Shown here: positions 11,527-22,534 of the stretch, piece after piece
Layout: each line of letters starts with the position of its first letter
Position numbering within the stretch: position 1 is the stretch's first letter
Source of the DNA: Elysia chlorotica
Lineage: Eukaryota > Mollusca > Gastropoda > Plakobranchidae
Assembly (NCBI GenBank): GCA_003991915.1
Contig: RQTK01000047.1
Location: forward strand, 758,305 to 822,304
Length of the DNA: 64,000 nucleotides
Direction: 5' to 3'
Notes under the pieces: model-generated
What the model was told of the DNA's origin: nothing
Seen by the model: only the letters and a program-made list of their open reading frames with translations
Database searches by the model: none
Program-made: the position numbers and the translations under genes

Positions 11527-12761
11527 TGTGTAAGTAATGTAGAAAGAGATATGTATGACTATTCACCTCCCTCTTTGTCTGTCTCTTCAACATCTTCGTG
11601 TTGCCTTTACCTCGTGAACCAACTTTTCATTACCTCCTTGTCACCGTATCTCAATCCACAAGTGATTGCGGCGACCTGGCTTATACGAGGCAATCGTGTC
11701 GACGATTAGGTAAGCCTATCAAGTCGCAGATGCTCTGGGACTATTATCGACTAGGCCTATCTTTAGCTTAACCAGCCGGAATAAAAAAGCATCGCCTGAA
11801 TGCTGCTTGATGTTGCCTGTGAAGCACAGATCTGCATCACCACACGCAGGCATTTGTACACCCTCATTTATTTCCGATTCCTTTGCGATCATGAACTGAT
11901 CGATTTCTTTCATTACTTTTTCCTCTGTATTGTTTAAATTGCCATATTTCGCAACATAAAGGAACAAGAGTTGCCTAGTAAAATGTCAAATCCAATATCA
12001 ATAACCTTAAATAAAATTACGATGTCTGTCTTGATAATCAAGTTTGTGCGTGTGCGTGTGTGTGTGTGTGAGGCGGGCTGATTTCTCTCCGAACCACACT
12101 TGCTTACAGCAGCTATTTATTGATTTTCACATCTGTTTATGAAGAATAACCAGAGCGCCGTGATGAAAGATGGGACGGACAATCATGTCCTACCAGGCTA
12201 TTTGAATCGTGTGGTGATTCTTAGGGTGACATAAACAAGTTGTATAGCCCGTCTTAAGGATGAATAATATAATACATGTCGATTGATTTTATATTACTTA
12301 CCCGCACTTACTCGACCACGTAGAATTTTTTTTTCCTTTTAGTTAAGCCAGAATCTTCCTGAATTCGTGATAAGTGAATATTTACACATTTTTTAAAGCA
12401 TATTCACATCTTGTTTTGTGTCAGGTCTTAGTTTATCCAACGTTAAGTCCCCACTGTCGTTTTTTGAAACTTTTACGAGTATTTTGAAAGTTGGGATATT
12501 ATTAATTTGTCGATATTGCTTATCGCCTTCTGTTATTTCCACCACTCCAATGTCACGTCTTTGCCTTACAAGACAATAATGTCTCTAGTTGCTCATAATT
12601 CATGATTTAATATCCTGTTGATTTCCCTGATTTTTCGTGGGGGTGCTTTTTTTTTCAGTGCGAAGTTTCGCTATTATTCTCGTGGAGAAAAATGTCGCAT
12701 TATAGAAAAAGGAATCTACTGTATTAACTCTAAAGGCATACAAAGATCGGTTTGCCACTTC

Positions 12762-12763
<2 letters not shown>
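11527..12763. other. unassigned, with a short GT tract
   Basis: A GT microsatellite sits at about 12046-12070. Otherwise AT-rich DNA with no recognised gene. Confidence 0.4.
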
Positions 12764-12795
<32 letters not shown>

Positions 12796-12845
12796 GAACT
12801 TGTCTCTGTGTGTGTTGACGGAGTTGTCTGTGTGTGTGTGTGTGT
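12764..12845 (+). repeat. (GT)n microsatellite, interrupted
   Basis: Two GT blocks (12764-12794 and 12829-12845) with GT-rich sequence between them. Confidence 0.96.
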
Positions 12846-12887
12846 TTGTCGGTGGAAATTTCTGATGTTCAATTAAAAGGCTTGGAT

Positions 12888-12955
12888 AAGAAATAAACCA
12901 TTTATAATATCACCTGAGTTGAAGAAATAAACCATTTATAATATCACCTGAGTTG
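12888..12955 (+). repeat. perfect tandem duplication of a 34-bp unit
   Basis: Two identical head-to-tail copies (12888-12921 and 12922-12955), each beginning aagaaataaacc and ending cctgagttg. Perfect identity implies a recent duplication. Confidence 0.95.
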
Positions 12956-13329
12956 CTTAGTTGCTAGATCGCTTGACCAACACAAAAACATGTTCGTTGA
13001 TTAGGTTCACATGTCAAACAATGAGTTTAAAGGGACTGGTCTGATCTAATCATATCCATCACAGGTGGAAAGAAAACTTTAAACAGGGGGAGGGGGGAAG
13101 TAAAGAATCAGCACGATGCATGGTGTGGACATACACCATACATTTTCACTTAATCTTCTAACAAAATTATTGTGCTTTGTTCTTTTTTTCTGTTTTCTTT
13201 TTATACTTTGGGTTTGGTGTAGATCAATGTATCAATGTGTACCACCTACCCCCCCCCCCCCCTCCAAAAAACAAAACAAAACAAAATGTTCTTTTTCGTC
13301 TTTTAACTACAGTACTCACTACTGTGATC
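12956..13329. other. unassigned
   Basis: Contains a poly-C run at about 13250-13262 followed by an A/C-rich patch. No gene recognised. Confidence 0.4.
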
Positions 13330-15230
13330 AGGAGTCTTGGCTGAAGTTAACATACTCTAAATGCTAAGAAGTTACAAAATCCGAATGCTAAGAAAGGCAA
13401 GTCCTAGCCAACATAGACATTATCTCGGTGTTTGTACTCTGTGTGTCCTATAAAAGGCATCAGGGATTCCGACAGGCGACAGGTCGAGAGTGAGGCGATC
13501 GATATTCTTCAGGTCAAGGAGCTGCTCACACACCATCCGTAGACATCATTCAGTCAATCTACTATCTCTGTTTTTAATCACAGTTTTCCCAAACTCATCA
13601 CAACAGTTTGCTCAAAGTCACTATAACATGAGTATATTTATTCAGATCGAATTAGTGTTATTCCGGTATCGACCAGTCCGCTGTCTGACGCGTTTTGATT
13701 GCGACAAGTAGTGAGTTGAATAACAAGTGAAGACCTGACGTCTTGGGTTGGTATTTGAATGCTTTGTCAACGCGAGAAGGTTAATGAGTTCGGTGTTTGA
13801 CGGACGACTCGCGGCAGATTTGAGATTTTCCTGTGTTGATTCAACGTACTCAGAATGCTAACAGAGCTAAATAACGAATGAAATCTTAGCTAGCATTTAC
13901 GTGATCTTGATGCTTTTACTCAGTGTGACCAATGGTGCCTTAAAAAAAGGGGGAGGGGGGTCCCACACTCTTTGAGTGTGCTGGTCAGTCAATTGGTCAA
14001 TGGACGCAGGTCAATGAGATGTTCACACCTTCCTCACTCAGTGGTCTGTCTCGGCTCACCTCTTCGCGCTTTGAAAATAGATTGCACAGCGAAGTTTTGG
14101 ATCTTTGCAGCAGAAGTAGCAATCTTGAGTATACATGTGCAGCATGTATTGTGTTTCGTCTCCAAAGGTGAGAGCTGGTCTGCTCTTGAAAAGTGATGTT
14201 GACCCCGAAGTCCAATCAATCAGACCACGAGCTCTCTTGTCCTCAGACTCAGTTGTACATAGTTATTAGATATGGCCAATCTCCACTCTCTCTAATCGCC
14301 ACGCTTTGTTCAGTAGCGGCCAACCAACTGTCGTGTTTGTAAGGTTTTCGTGCAGAAAAAAAGATATAAATACTGTTTGGGAGTGAGCATTTTAATTAGT
14401 GAAAATCATTCCCACGTTTCGGTGTGAGGTATCTAGGAGGGTTGACTACGCGAGATTGTTTAATGTGCTTCGTCTACGACCCCCTGTTACCTTTTCGTTG
14501 GTGGCGATCAATGTTATTCTGCGCGGAGTCCACGTACTTAGAACAACAGTATTGGTTGCCGTGTGGTACATTCGTACTTTTCGTTTTTTTAATACAGTAA
14601 TCAGTAATGCGGTCAGCTGTCCTGGCTGGAATCAGCATATGTGTACTCTAAATGCTAAGAAAGACAAATCCTAGTCAACATTAACGTTATCTTGGTGTTT
14701 GTGCTCTCTGTATATTCTGGTCGCCTCAGGGTTTCCGACAGGCACAGGCTAAGAATGAGTTCTGGTCGATAGTAGAAAGGTCAATGAGAAATTCCCGCCT
14801 TCACCGCTCGGTGGTCAATCTTACAAATGGAGCTGTAAATAGATATGCCTTAACAGGTGAAGATCATTCTGGGGTATCGGTGTAGTATTTGACGGACATG
14901 TTTAAATGCGATATTTTTTATGGCGCTTGGCCGACGACTACGTGCTACATTGTACTGTGGTGGCGATTGGGGTTATCCTGTGTGGGATCAGCATGTACAT
15001 GCACCAAGAAAGTCAAATCCTGGCCATAAACCGTTCTTGGTGTTTGTACTCTGTATCCAGTGGTTTCGGACAGGCCACAGACCGAGACAGAGTGAGCCCT
15101 GGTCGATAGGCGAAGATCAAGGACTATTTAGTTCACACTTCCCTCACTCGGTGGTCCGCCTTACCCTTGGATCTGTAAATAGACATACATCTATGGTATT
15201 ACTGTTACAAGATATGGTCATTATAACGCA
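13330..15230. repeat. diverged long tandem repeat array (units about 350-800 bp apart)
   Basis: The box 'atgctaagaaaggcaagtcc...ttatctcggtgtttgtactctgt' recurs at about 13387, 14655 and 15003, with a weaker copy near 13850. Following boxes recur in the same order: 'tccgacaggc', 'aggtcaatgaga..ttc-c-ccttc' with 'ctc-gtggtc' (near 14010, 14778, 15116), and 'tgtaaatagat'. One partial block ('gtggcgat...ggttattctg') recurs near 14500 and 14960. The copies are old, with substitutions and length changes. No coding frame spans the array. Confidence 0.65.
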
Positions 15231-15239
15231 GGGTGATTG

Positions 15240-15870
15240 CTTGCCTCTTCGTTTGTAAGTATGAGGTTTGCAGCGAGTTGCTGGATTCTTGCAACCAACG
15301 AAAGTTGCGTTACATGTATCTTGAATATGTGTTGTCTCCTGAAGTGAGAGGTGAGACTTCACTGGTCTATTCTGCCTGTTGAACAGAGAATAGTGTATAA
15401 GGTTTGCATTTTATGTTATAAATGCCTTAATGAGCAGGCTCCATCGTATCTGTCACAATCTCTTAACGTATACACTCCAGGTAGAAGTTTAAGGTCATCT
15501 AGCGATAAATCAATCCTTGTTGTCCCTCATAGAAATTATAAAGCTTCGGGCCAACGCTCTTTCTTTTTCCTAGGTCCAAAAGTGTGGAATACCCTACCGA
15601 AATATATACGTGAAGCGGGTTCTATAGAAATCTTTAAACGCTCACTTAAGCACCACTTGTTTCAAAGTTATACCTAAATTGTTATGTGTTTTCTTGTTGG
15701 TTAAAGATGTTGGTAAATGTAGTGTTACTGAGTATGTGTGCGTGTGTGTGTGTTATTTTTATTTAAATATCACTTGAATTGTTCAATTAGTTTAGTTAGT
15801 ACTTTTTTAACGATGTAAAGCGCCCAGAGCCTGATAATTCGGGGTTGGGCGCTATATAAATACCTATATA
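15240..15870 (+). mobile_element. CR1/L2-like LINE, C-terminal remnant with 3' tail
   Basis: The open frame at 15351-15677 encodes about 108 residues typical of the extreme C-terminus of CR1/L2-type non-LTR retrotransposons. The landmarks in order are LHW..LPVEQRIVYKV, a CLNEQAPSYLS motif, GRSLRSSS, FFLGPKVWNTLPK.IR and FKRSLKHHLF. A 3' tail follows at about 15817-15860 ('gtaaagcgcccagagcct' ... 'gggcgctatataaata'), a form common at the ends of such elements. A TA/AT-rich stretch closes it. No reverse transcriptase core is present, so this is a 5'-truncated dead copy. Confidence 0.82.
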
Positions 15871-16589
15871 TATTATTAATTATATAGTTTTATTCTCACA
15901 TTTTTTCCCCTGAATCACAGCTTGACTGAATAGTTTGAAATACTATTCCAAGTCTGTTTTTTTTCCCTTTCTTAGATCAGAATCGCCTCATGTTTCTGAA
16001 TCTAAGCAACTTTAATGAATCTAGATTCTTTTCAAAACTGTAAATCACACAATGGTGGAAGATACCTCCACAGGTTTTGGTGAGATCAGCTTGGTGAAAA
16101 ATACAAACTGATAATACACATATATTATATCACACCCTTACTTGCAGTTTGTTCTAACCTGTACTTTTAGCGTGTAAGGGACCAAGGCTCAAGCTATAAA
16201 GCGTTGTCTGGCTAAAAAGTCTTATAGCGGGAATGACCTACAGATTTGAACATAACGAACTGCTTGATAAGTTAATGCTCCTGAAGGTTGATGGAAAAGA
16301 TTTCAGAATTATAAGGAATCTCTAACAGGAACAAATGACTGCAACAAAGGTGGAAAATGAAATGAGCTCTTGTCAAAAGATAAAACAAGACTTTTGGCAG
16401 GACTGTGTTTTGTCACCCTACTTGTTTTCGTTGTATTACGAAAATATCAGGAGAGTGAGTGAGTTTGTTATTATGACATGTCAGTACCGTAACGGCTACG
16501 TTGTGCCCCTGATGTCCTAAGATAGTTAATACATTATAATGCTGACTCCTTTATCTCTCTGAGGGATAAAAGCATAAAAATTGCCCATA
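15871..16589. other. unassigned
   Basis: A weak run (about 16220-16440) has phrases recalling LINE reverse transcriptase (KIKQDFWQDCVLSPYLFSLY near 16375-16436), so it may be another plus-strand LINE scrap. Nothing else recognised. Confidence 0.35.
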
Positions 16590-18960
16590 AAAAGGTTGGT
16601 TAAAAGTAAATGGTATAATATAGTTTAAATATACTCTCTAATAGTTTTGAAGCCAGGTACAGATTTCTTTCCCGGTAAAAGAGCGGACAGTCAACTAGAA
16701 TGTGACTTATGGATAATTGACAGTTGTAGGTATGACACTGTGGAGGCTCTTCCACCCTAACAGTTCGAAGGCAAGAGAAAGATGAGAATGTCTGAGACAC
16801 TCCTGTCCTGTGGTCTAAATATGGTTGGACACAGTGAAGTTTCTTGTTTGTCAGGTTGTTACATTGCGCTCTTCAGTTTTCTCTCATAAACTTATGTACA
16901 ACCAGAGTAGGTTCCAGTTCGAGCCTGATCTTGGCGAGCTCTTCAGCCATTTCATTTCCTTCAATTCCAACTTGCTGGGGACCCAGCAGAGAGTAATTTT
17001 CTTACCATTTTGCTGCAGTTCATGACTTTTTCTCAAGATGTGAAGAATTTTTGGGTTTTTCAAGTTTGCCTCTCCGACCACTTTCACTAGGGAAAGCAAG
17101 TCAGGAGGATTAAACATTTTTATTTGCTTTAGGTGGAGACAGTGTTTAGTGCAATGCACAGGGCAGTTGCCTCCCGCAGTAAATATTAACGCCTCCGCGT
17201 TCAACCCGCAGCATTTATCTGCCGAGGATGAGTGACAGGCAGCTCCGACGCAGTTATCATCTTTAGACTGGTCAGAGAAAAGTCGATATTGCTCTGAATG
17301 CTTTTCTATGATTTATTCAAACTTTCCTCTATATACTTCTACAGTTCTAGAGGGGTTTTGTCCTTCTGGAGAGCTGCCAGGTCAAGAATGCTTCCTGGGC
17401 CCGTATGCAACTCGTTCGTCTAAGTATAAACTTACATACGCTAAGTTTTGGTGAACTTAGGTTAAGTTAAGTTGAGAGTATGCAAGTGAGCTTTCCGCAC
17501 ATATCTTCTACGTAGCACAAAGTAACCAATTAATCGACTATACGCATGCGCAATGCGTACTATCATTTGTGAGAAAGGCGCGTAGACTAAGCTAATGATT
17601 ATTTAGCTGACCCAGGGTGACCTTTAGGCACACCTCCAAACACTACACACACACATACACACTTTGCTGCTGATGCGACTGTTTTAAATCTAGACTTATG
17701 GATCATGCAATTTCATAAATTTTGGTTTAATTTACCTTCTAGCAACTAAACTAAGGTATAGATTCTAGTTTCTCATTAATAACAACCTAGATTTAGATCT
17801 ACAGGCAAGTTTAGATGTAGATCTAGGCTGAGGTTTGTGGCAGTAGAAGACACGAAATTACTCGATTATAATTATCAAAAGAACACCATTCGGTAATGTT
17901 AAATGTATCGAATACGTTTAAGTGAGACTATACATGAATAAAAATGATTGCTGCATGTACACTTATCGCTTTGTTTTATTAGGTGTATTTTAAAAATTGA
18001 GTCGAAAGGTTTACAAGATGGCAGTCGAAATGGCACGTTTGTTGCTTTCATGACGCGTTGAGCTAGACGAAAAAGCAGGGCGCTGATTGGCTACGTTTTT
18101 GTCTTAACAGATGTACGACAGGGTTTTTCTAACTTAGCAGTTACGACAAACTTAGTAAGTGGAGGTACCTGTTGCATCCAACTTAGCGCGCTAAGTGCTT
18201 TTTATGATAAAACTTACTAATTCAATGTACAGTTGCATACGGACCCTGGTCTTTCCAGTGCCCAGGGAGAGATTTCCGAAAAGTGTCTTCTTCAATAGAG
18301 TTTGTATCTAAGTCGACTTAAAGAACAGGGATTCCAAAAGGGGGAATTGGGTTCGGTAAAGATTGGAATTTTTCTACATAAATGGAGTGGAAAATAGGGT
18401 GAAAAGCAGGATGTCAGGGTGAGATTTTAGATTAACTGCATATTGTAAGGACAGTTTGCCTCTTCTTTCTGACAAACTTCGTCTGCAGCAGTAAAGGCTT
18501 TCTACCGGGGTGGTGCGAAAGGCTCCAGTGGTACATAGTGTCTTGCATTTTTATATGATAGCCTGGCAGAGCCATACAATTTACGCTTCCGTAATCAAGT
18601 TTACATTTATCAGAGAGTGATAGAAGTAGAGGAGGGACTTTCTATCTGCTCCCCACTCTGTCCCGAATAAGGTTTTTAATAAGATGAAGTGCTTTTTGAC
18701 ACTTTTTCTTCAGATATTTCAGGTGGGGGATTGCTTAAAAATTTTGCTTTTTCTTCTACAAGGAATTCTTTGACTGCAACCGATGTAAAGATCAGGATCA
18801 CTGTGAAGTTTATCGTTTTCCGAGGGGAGAATTTGAAGCTGTTTGTGTCTGCCTATTTCTGAAGAGCGTTGAGCTGCAGTTGGAGTTGCTACTCTATGGT
18901 TAGAATTGAAGAGGCTCTGTAGCAAACAAAAAATTCGTCGACATACAAGGAGCAGTTTAC
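16590..18960 (-). mobile_element. Jockey/I-like LINE remnant with RNase H region, split by an insertion
   Basis: Read on the minus strand from 18960 down, the first part resembles the end of a reverse transcriptase. It contains HLKYLKKKCQKALHLIKNL (complement about 18660-18725), a KLDYGSVNCMA motif (about 18560-18600), and an FHPIFHSIY segment. After the insertion at 17395-18249 the frame resumes with an RNase-H-like part: FTAGGNCPVHC, NPKILHILRKSHELQ and ITLCWVPSKLELK.EM. It ends with a zinc-knuckle-like C-terminus (CHTYNCQLSISHILVDCPLF, complement about 16660-16720). The RNase H catalytic pattern is degraded and frameshifts and stops are present, so it is dead. The clade is inferred from domain order. 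Confidence 0.75.
17395..18249. mobile_element. 855-bp terminal-inverted-repeat element nested in a LINE
   Basis: The left end reads 'ctgggcccgtatgcaact' and the right end is its near-perfect inverse ('agttgcatacggaccctgg'). The subterminal parts hold many inverted aacttag/ctaagtt boxes, for example the palindromic 'acttagcgcgctaagt' near 18181. It interrupts the minus-strand LINE, whose coding parts continue on both sides. No transposase frame was seen, so it looks like a non-autonomous DNA transposon. Target duplication is uncertain (a short cctgg lies at both edges). Confidence 0.72.
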
Positions 18961-19171
18961 ATTGTTTTCTATCATTAGGCTAATATCAAATTCACAGCCT
19001 ATTTATTATAAAACATGACAAACTACTACTAGTACTAGACACATGTAATGATGTATGGCAAACCCAGCAAGAAATGGCGTACTAGACATGTCATGTAGCC
19101 TGCACATGTATTTTGCCAATTTTTATCGTATGTACAGGCTACGTCATGTTGGCTTAGATCTACGGCATGAA

Positions 19172-20845
19172 ATTTTTTTTTTTTTTAAGTGATTTTGTTC
19201 CACTGTTATAGACCATTGCTGAGTCTAAATTCTCTCAATGAGAATTAGAGGCTAGAGATATTCAAATGAAATTCATCAAATGTTTCAGATCTAAATGACA
19301 AAAGAAACCCATGTATAGACTACCAAACCAAAAAAAAAACTGTAAGAGTAACAGTGACTTCTGTAAGAGTAAGACTGATCTCTAGAATCTAGCCTAGACC
19401 TAATTGTGAAACTAGCTCTAGATCTAGAACTAAATCTTGACAAATCCTTTTAAAGATACAATAAACATTTGTAAACAAGTTCAAGTAAGTCAAAGCCGAG
19501 ACACAAAGAGTTTTACTTGAACACTGATACATTCTTGCGATGAATCTTTTTAAATTACTCCCAAGTGACGAACAAGGATCTAGATCTAAATGTACATACA
19601 TCTAGATCTAGATGGCGATATCTTCATAAAGTGTGACACTGGGCTCTTAACCTGGTGTTCCAGATTATAAAACCAATGGTCTTTAATCAAAGTACTATCA
19701 ATCGCCTTTCATGTAAACTGTGTCACAAAACACTAACCGAGGTGGGGTTGACTAACTTCGCTGTTCGCTACTTCAGTGTTTCTGTGTTACAGTGTTTCTG
19801 TCTGATTGATCTCGTTGAAGTCGAGACTTCCTCTGTCTAACGTAACGGTTACACCCTGGTGGTGGTGCTGTGACTGTGTTGTTGTTATCACCATCATCAT
19901 TATGGTGGGCGTTGATTTGGTTGTGATAATCTTCATGTTGTTTGTTGTCTATTTATTAATAAAGCTGACAACTAGAGAGGTAGAAAGAGATATATTGTGT
20001 GTGTGTCAGAGTAAGAGATACATTTTTTTAATATATTAGATCGTCAGCAAGAGTGATAAAAAATTGAGGAAGGCAAACAACTGGCGTAAGCCATAAGGAG
20101 TAAGGGGCGTTTATTTCGGTGCCATAATCTGAGGGTGTAACCGTTACGTTAGACAGAGGAAGTCTCGACTTCAACGAGATCAATCAGACAGAAACACTGT
20201 AACACAGAAACACTGAAGTAGCGAACAGCGAAGTTAGTCAACCCTACCTCGGTTAGTGTTTTGTGACACAGTTTACATGAAAGGCGATTGATAGTACTTT
20301 GATTAAAGACCATTGGTTTTATAATCTGGATCACCAGGTTAAGAGACCAGTGTCACACTTTATGAAGATATCGCCATCTAGATCTAGATCTAGATGTATG
20401 TACATTTAGATCTAGATCTAGATCATTGTTCGTCACTTGGGAGTTATTTAAAAAGATTCATCGCAAGAATGTATCAGTGTTCAAGTAAAACTCTTTGTGT
20501 CTCGGCTTTGACTTACTTGAACTTGCTTACAAATGTTTATTGGATCTTTAAAAGGATTTGTCAAGATTTAGATCTAGACCTAGAGCTAGTTTCACACTGA
20601 ATTAGATCTAAATCGATATTTTAGGTCTAGGCTAGATTCTAGGGATCAGCCTTACTCTTACACAAGTCACTGTTACTCTTACAGTTTTTTTTGGTTTGGT
20701 AGTCTATACATGGGTTTCTTTTGTCATTTGGATCTGAAACATTTGATGAACTTCATTTGAATATCTCTAGCCTCTAACTCTCATTGAGAGAATTTATACT
20801 CAGCAATGGTTTATAACAGTGGAAAAACATTGCTTAAAAATCGTG
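19172..20845. mobile_element. foldback element with arms of about 690 bp
   Basis: The left arm (about 19172-19857) and right arm (about 20132-20845) are reverse complements with few substitutions and indels; the loop is about 275 bp. The same short peptides (MYVHLDLD..CSSLG, QIIKPMVFNQSTIN) are therefore readable in mirror-image frames, which are by-products. The outer ends align ('gttccactgttatagacc' against the inverse of 'ggtttataacagtggaa'). Arms contain CTAGAT-rich patches at 19410-19430, 19577-19615 and 20388-20430. The loop carries a plus-strand GT/AT-rich stretch with no recognised domain. Confidence 0.85.
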
Positions 20846-20847
20846 TC

Positions 20848-20848
20848 T

Positions 20849-20892
<44 letters not shown>

Positions 20893-20902
20893 GTGATGAT
20901 GA
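20848..20902 (+). repeat. (GAT)n microsatellite
   Basis: About 17 GAT/ATG triplets with one GGT interruption, just outside the right arm of the foldback element. Confidence 0.96.
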
Positions 20903-21639
20903 TAACAACAATAAGAAGAAAATTGTTCTAATAATGAACTCAAGAAATAGTTTAGCACTTAAACTGCCTATAGTCGAAATATATATGGGGAATTTACAAA
21001 GATTTTTTAAAAATATTAAATTAGCACTCTAAAAATGTGCAATTTCCACAGGCAGTTAAATGTTAATAAAAAATAATTTGTTAATTTAATTAAACGGAAT
21101 ATACCCTTTAGTTTAGCATTGAGACAGGAACATATCCTATAGTTTAGCATTTAGACTTGTCAGAACTTGTTCGTCCAATGTTATCATTGAAAACATACTC
21201 AATGAACTAGAAATTTTTTTATAAATACGTGGATTTCCTTAAAAACACATTCAATCAGCAATAAACAAAGCTAAAGATACACCACGCACCCAAGCAATAC
21301 AAATGCGGTCTAGCTACAGACACAAACCCATTTGATCCCACAGACTTTCCCTGTCCTCCATACATCCGAGGGATGCAAATAAAGCGATTTCATTCCTACC
21401 AATGCCGGCATATAGGAGACCGAAAAAAATTATTCCAAAGATTCAGTGGTACACTCCAGAGTGTCCAGAAACAATACAAATACAGGCAGTAGACCCTGCA
21501 ACATCAACAGATGCACGACATGACTATACATCACTTCCACCACCACATTTATATCATCCATCAATGGTAACACATGCAAAATCAACCACAACCTCTCATG
21601 AAAATTAAATAATGTTATATAGTATAATAATTTACAGTA
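20903..21639. other. unassigned
   Basis: AT-rich. A 68-residue Pro/Thr-rich frame at 21402-21608 has no recognised domain and is probably part of a repeat or spurious. Confidence 0.35.
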
Positions 21640-22260
21640 CCTTATTGAATTGAATTGAATTGAATAGACATTCTTTATTCAGTATAACAACCATTGGCGC
21701 ATACTACAATGAGTTGAAAGATGTAACATATTTTGCGTGGACTTCCATTAATAGCCCTTTCATAAATACAAGTAGGCATACACGTAGCATACATTACTTT
21801 TTATGCATAACTTACATATAAAGGGATTTCTTAATAAATGTACATAGTTTTTTTTAAGGTAGCTAGGCTTTTTGAATTAAACAAAAAACAAATACCATCT
21901 CAATACATGCATATTCTTGTAACATAGTAGGTAAACACATAGATTTTTAAGCTTTTAACATATGACAGCGGAAACAAAAATTGAATTTCATCTTCGACTG
22001 CGTTGGATGTACATCTAGAGCAAATATTAGTATGGATTATATTATTTTCTACACATTATTGTTACCTGTAGGCAAACTTCGGGTTCTTAGTAGTGTAACA
22101 AGTCTCCGCATCCTCCTAGAGGTGAGGGCATCTATATAAATGTCCAAATTAGGATGGTATTCAAGGTAACGTTAGATTGTTTTACTAATGTCATGACAAA
22201 CATCACAAACATTAAGAAATCGTTTGGCAAATCACAGATCCGCGATCGGGATCAACCCGT
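21640..22260 (-). mobile_element. LINE 3' end with (TTCAA)n tail
   Basis: On the minus strand, interrupted translation gives YLEYHPNLDIYIDALTSRR, an LLRTRSLPTGNN segment, and a C-x2-C motif followed by EDEIQFLF (complement near 21990-22035). This is the usual C-terminal zinc-binding tail of many invertebrate LINEs. Stops follow. The sequence ends with a complement of 'attctttattcag' (an AATAAAGAAT signal) and four TTCAA repeats (21642-21665). Only the 3' end survives. The clade is not assigned. Confidence 0.65.
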
Positions 22261-22493
22261 TCCTCGACATTTTAATCTCTCCGATCATTCACTTAATAAT
22301 TTAGTAATCACACCAATTGACACAATCCCTTAACCCATTTGACTGATTGAGTAAAGAAACTTTTTGGATACGTTATTTACAAACAATTACACCAAACGGC
22401 ATGAATATCAACAAGCAATCAACATATTTATCTTATATCTCGTTTACCTAAGTGTGTACTGTATGGCAATTTACAAAGACGGTTCAAATGGCG

Positions 22494-22534
22494 GGAGAAG
22501 AAGAAGAAGAAGAAGAAGAAGAAGAAGAAGAAGA
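22494..22534 (+). repeat. (GAA)n microsatellite
   Basis: About 13 AGA/GAA triplets. Confidence 0.96.

Noticed and set aside
11227..11709. 160-residue plus-strand frame and overlapping frames in three phases
   Set aside because: Translation of a CT microsatellite (Ser/Leu and Arg/Glu repeats on opposite strands).
20149..20600. Two apparently conserved small proteins in inverted pairs with 19389-19840
   Set aside because: The conservation is explained by the long inverted repeat; there is no sign of selection on the frame.
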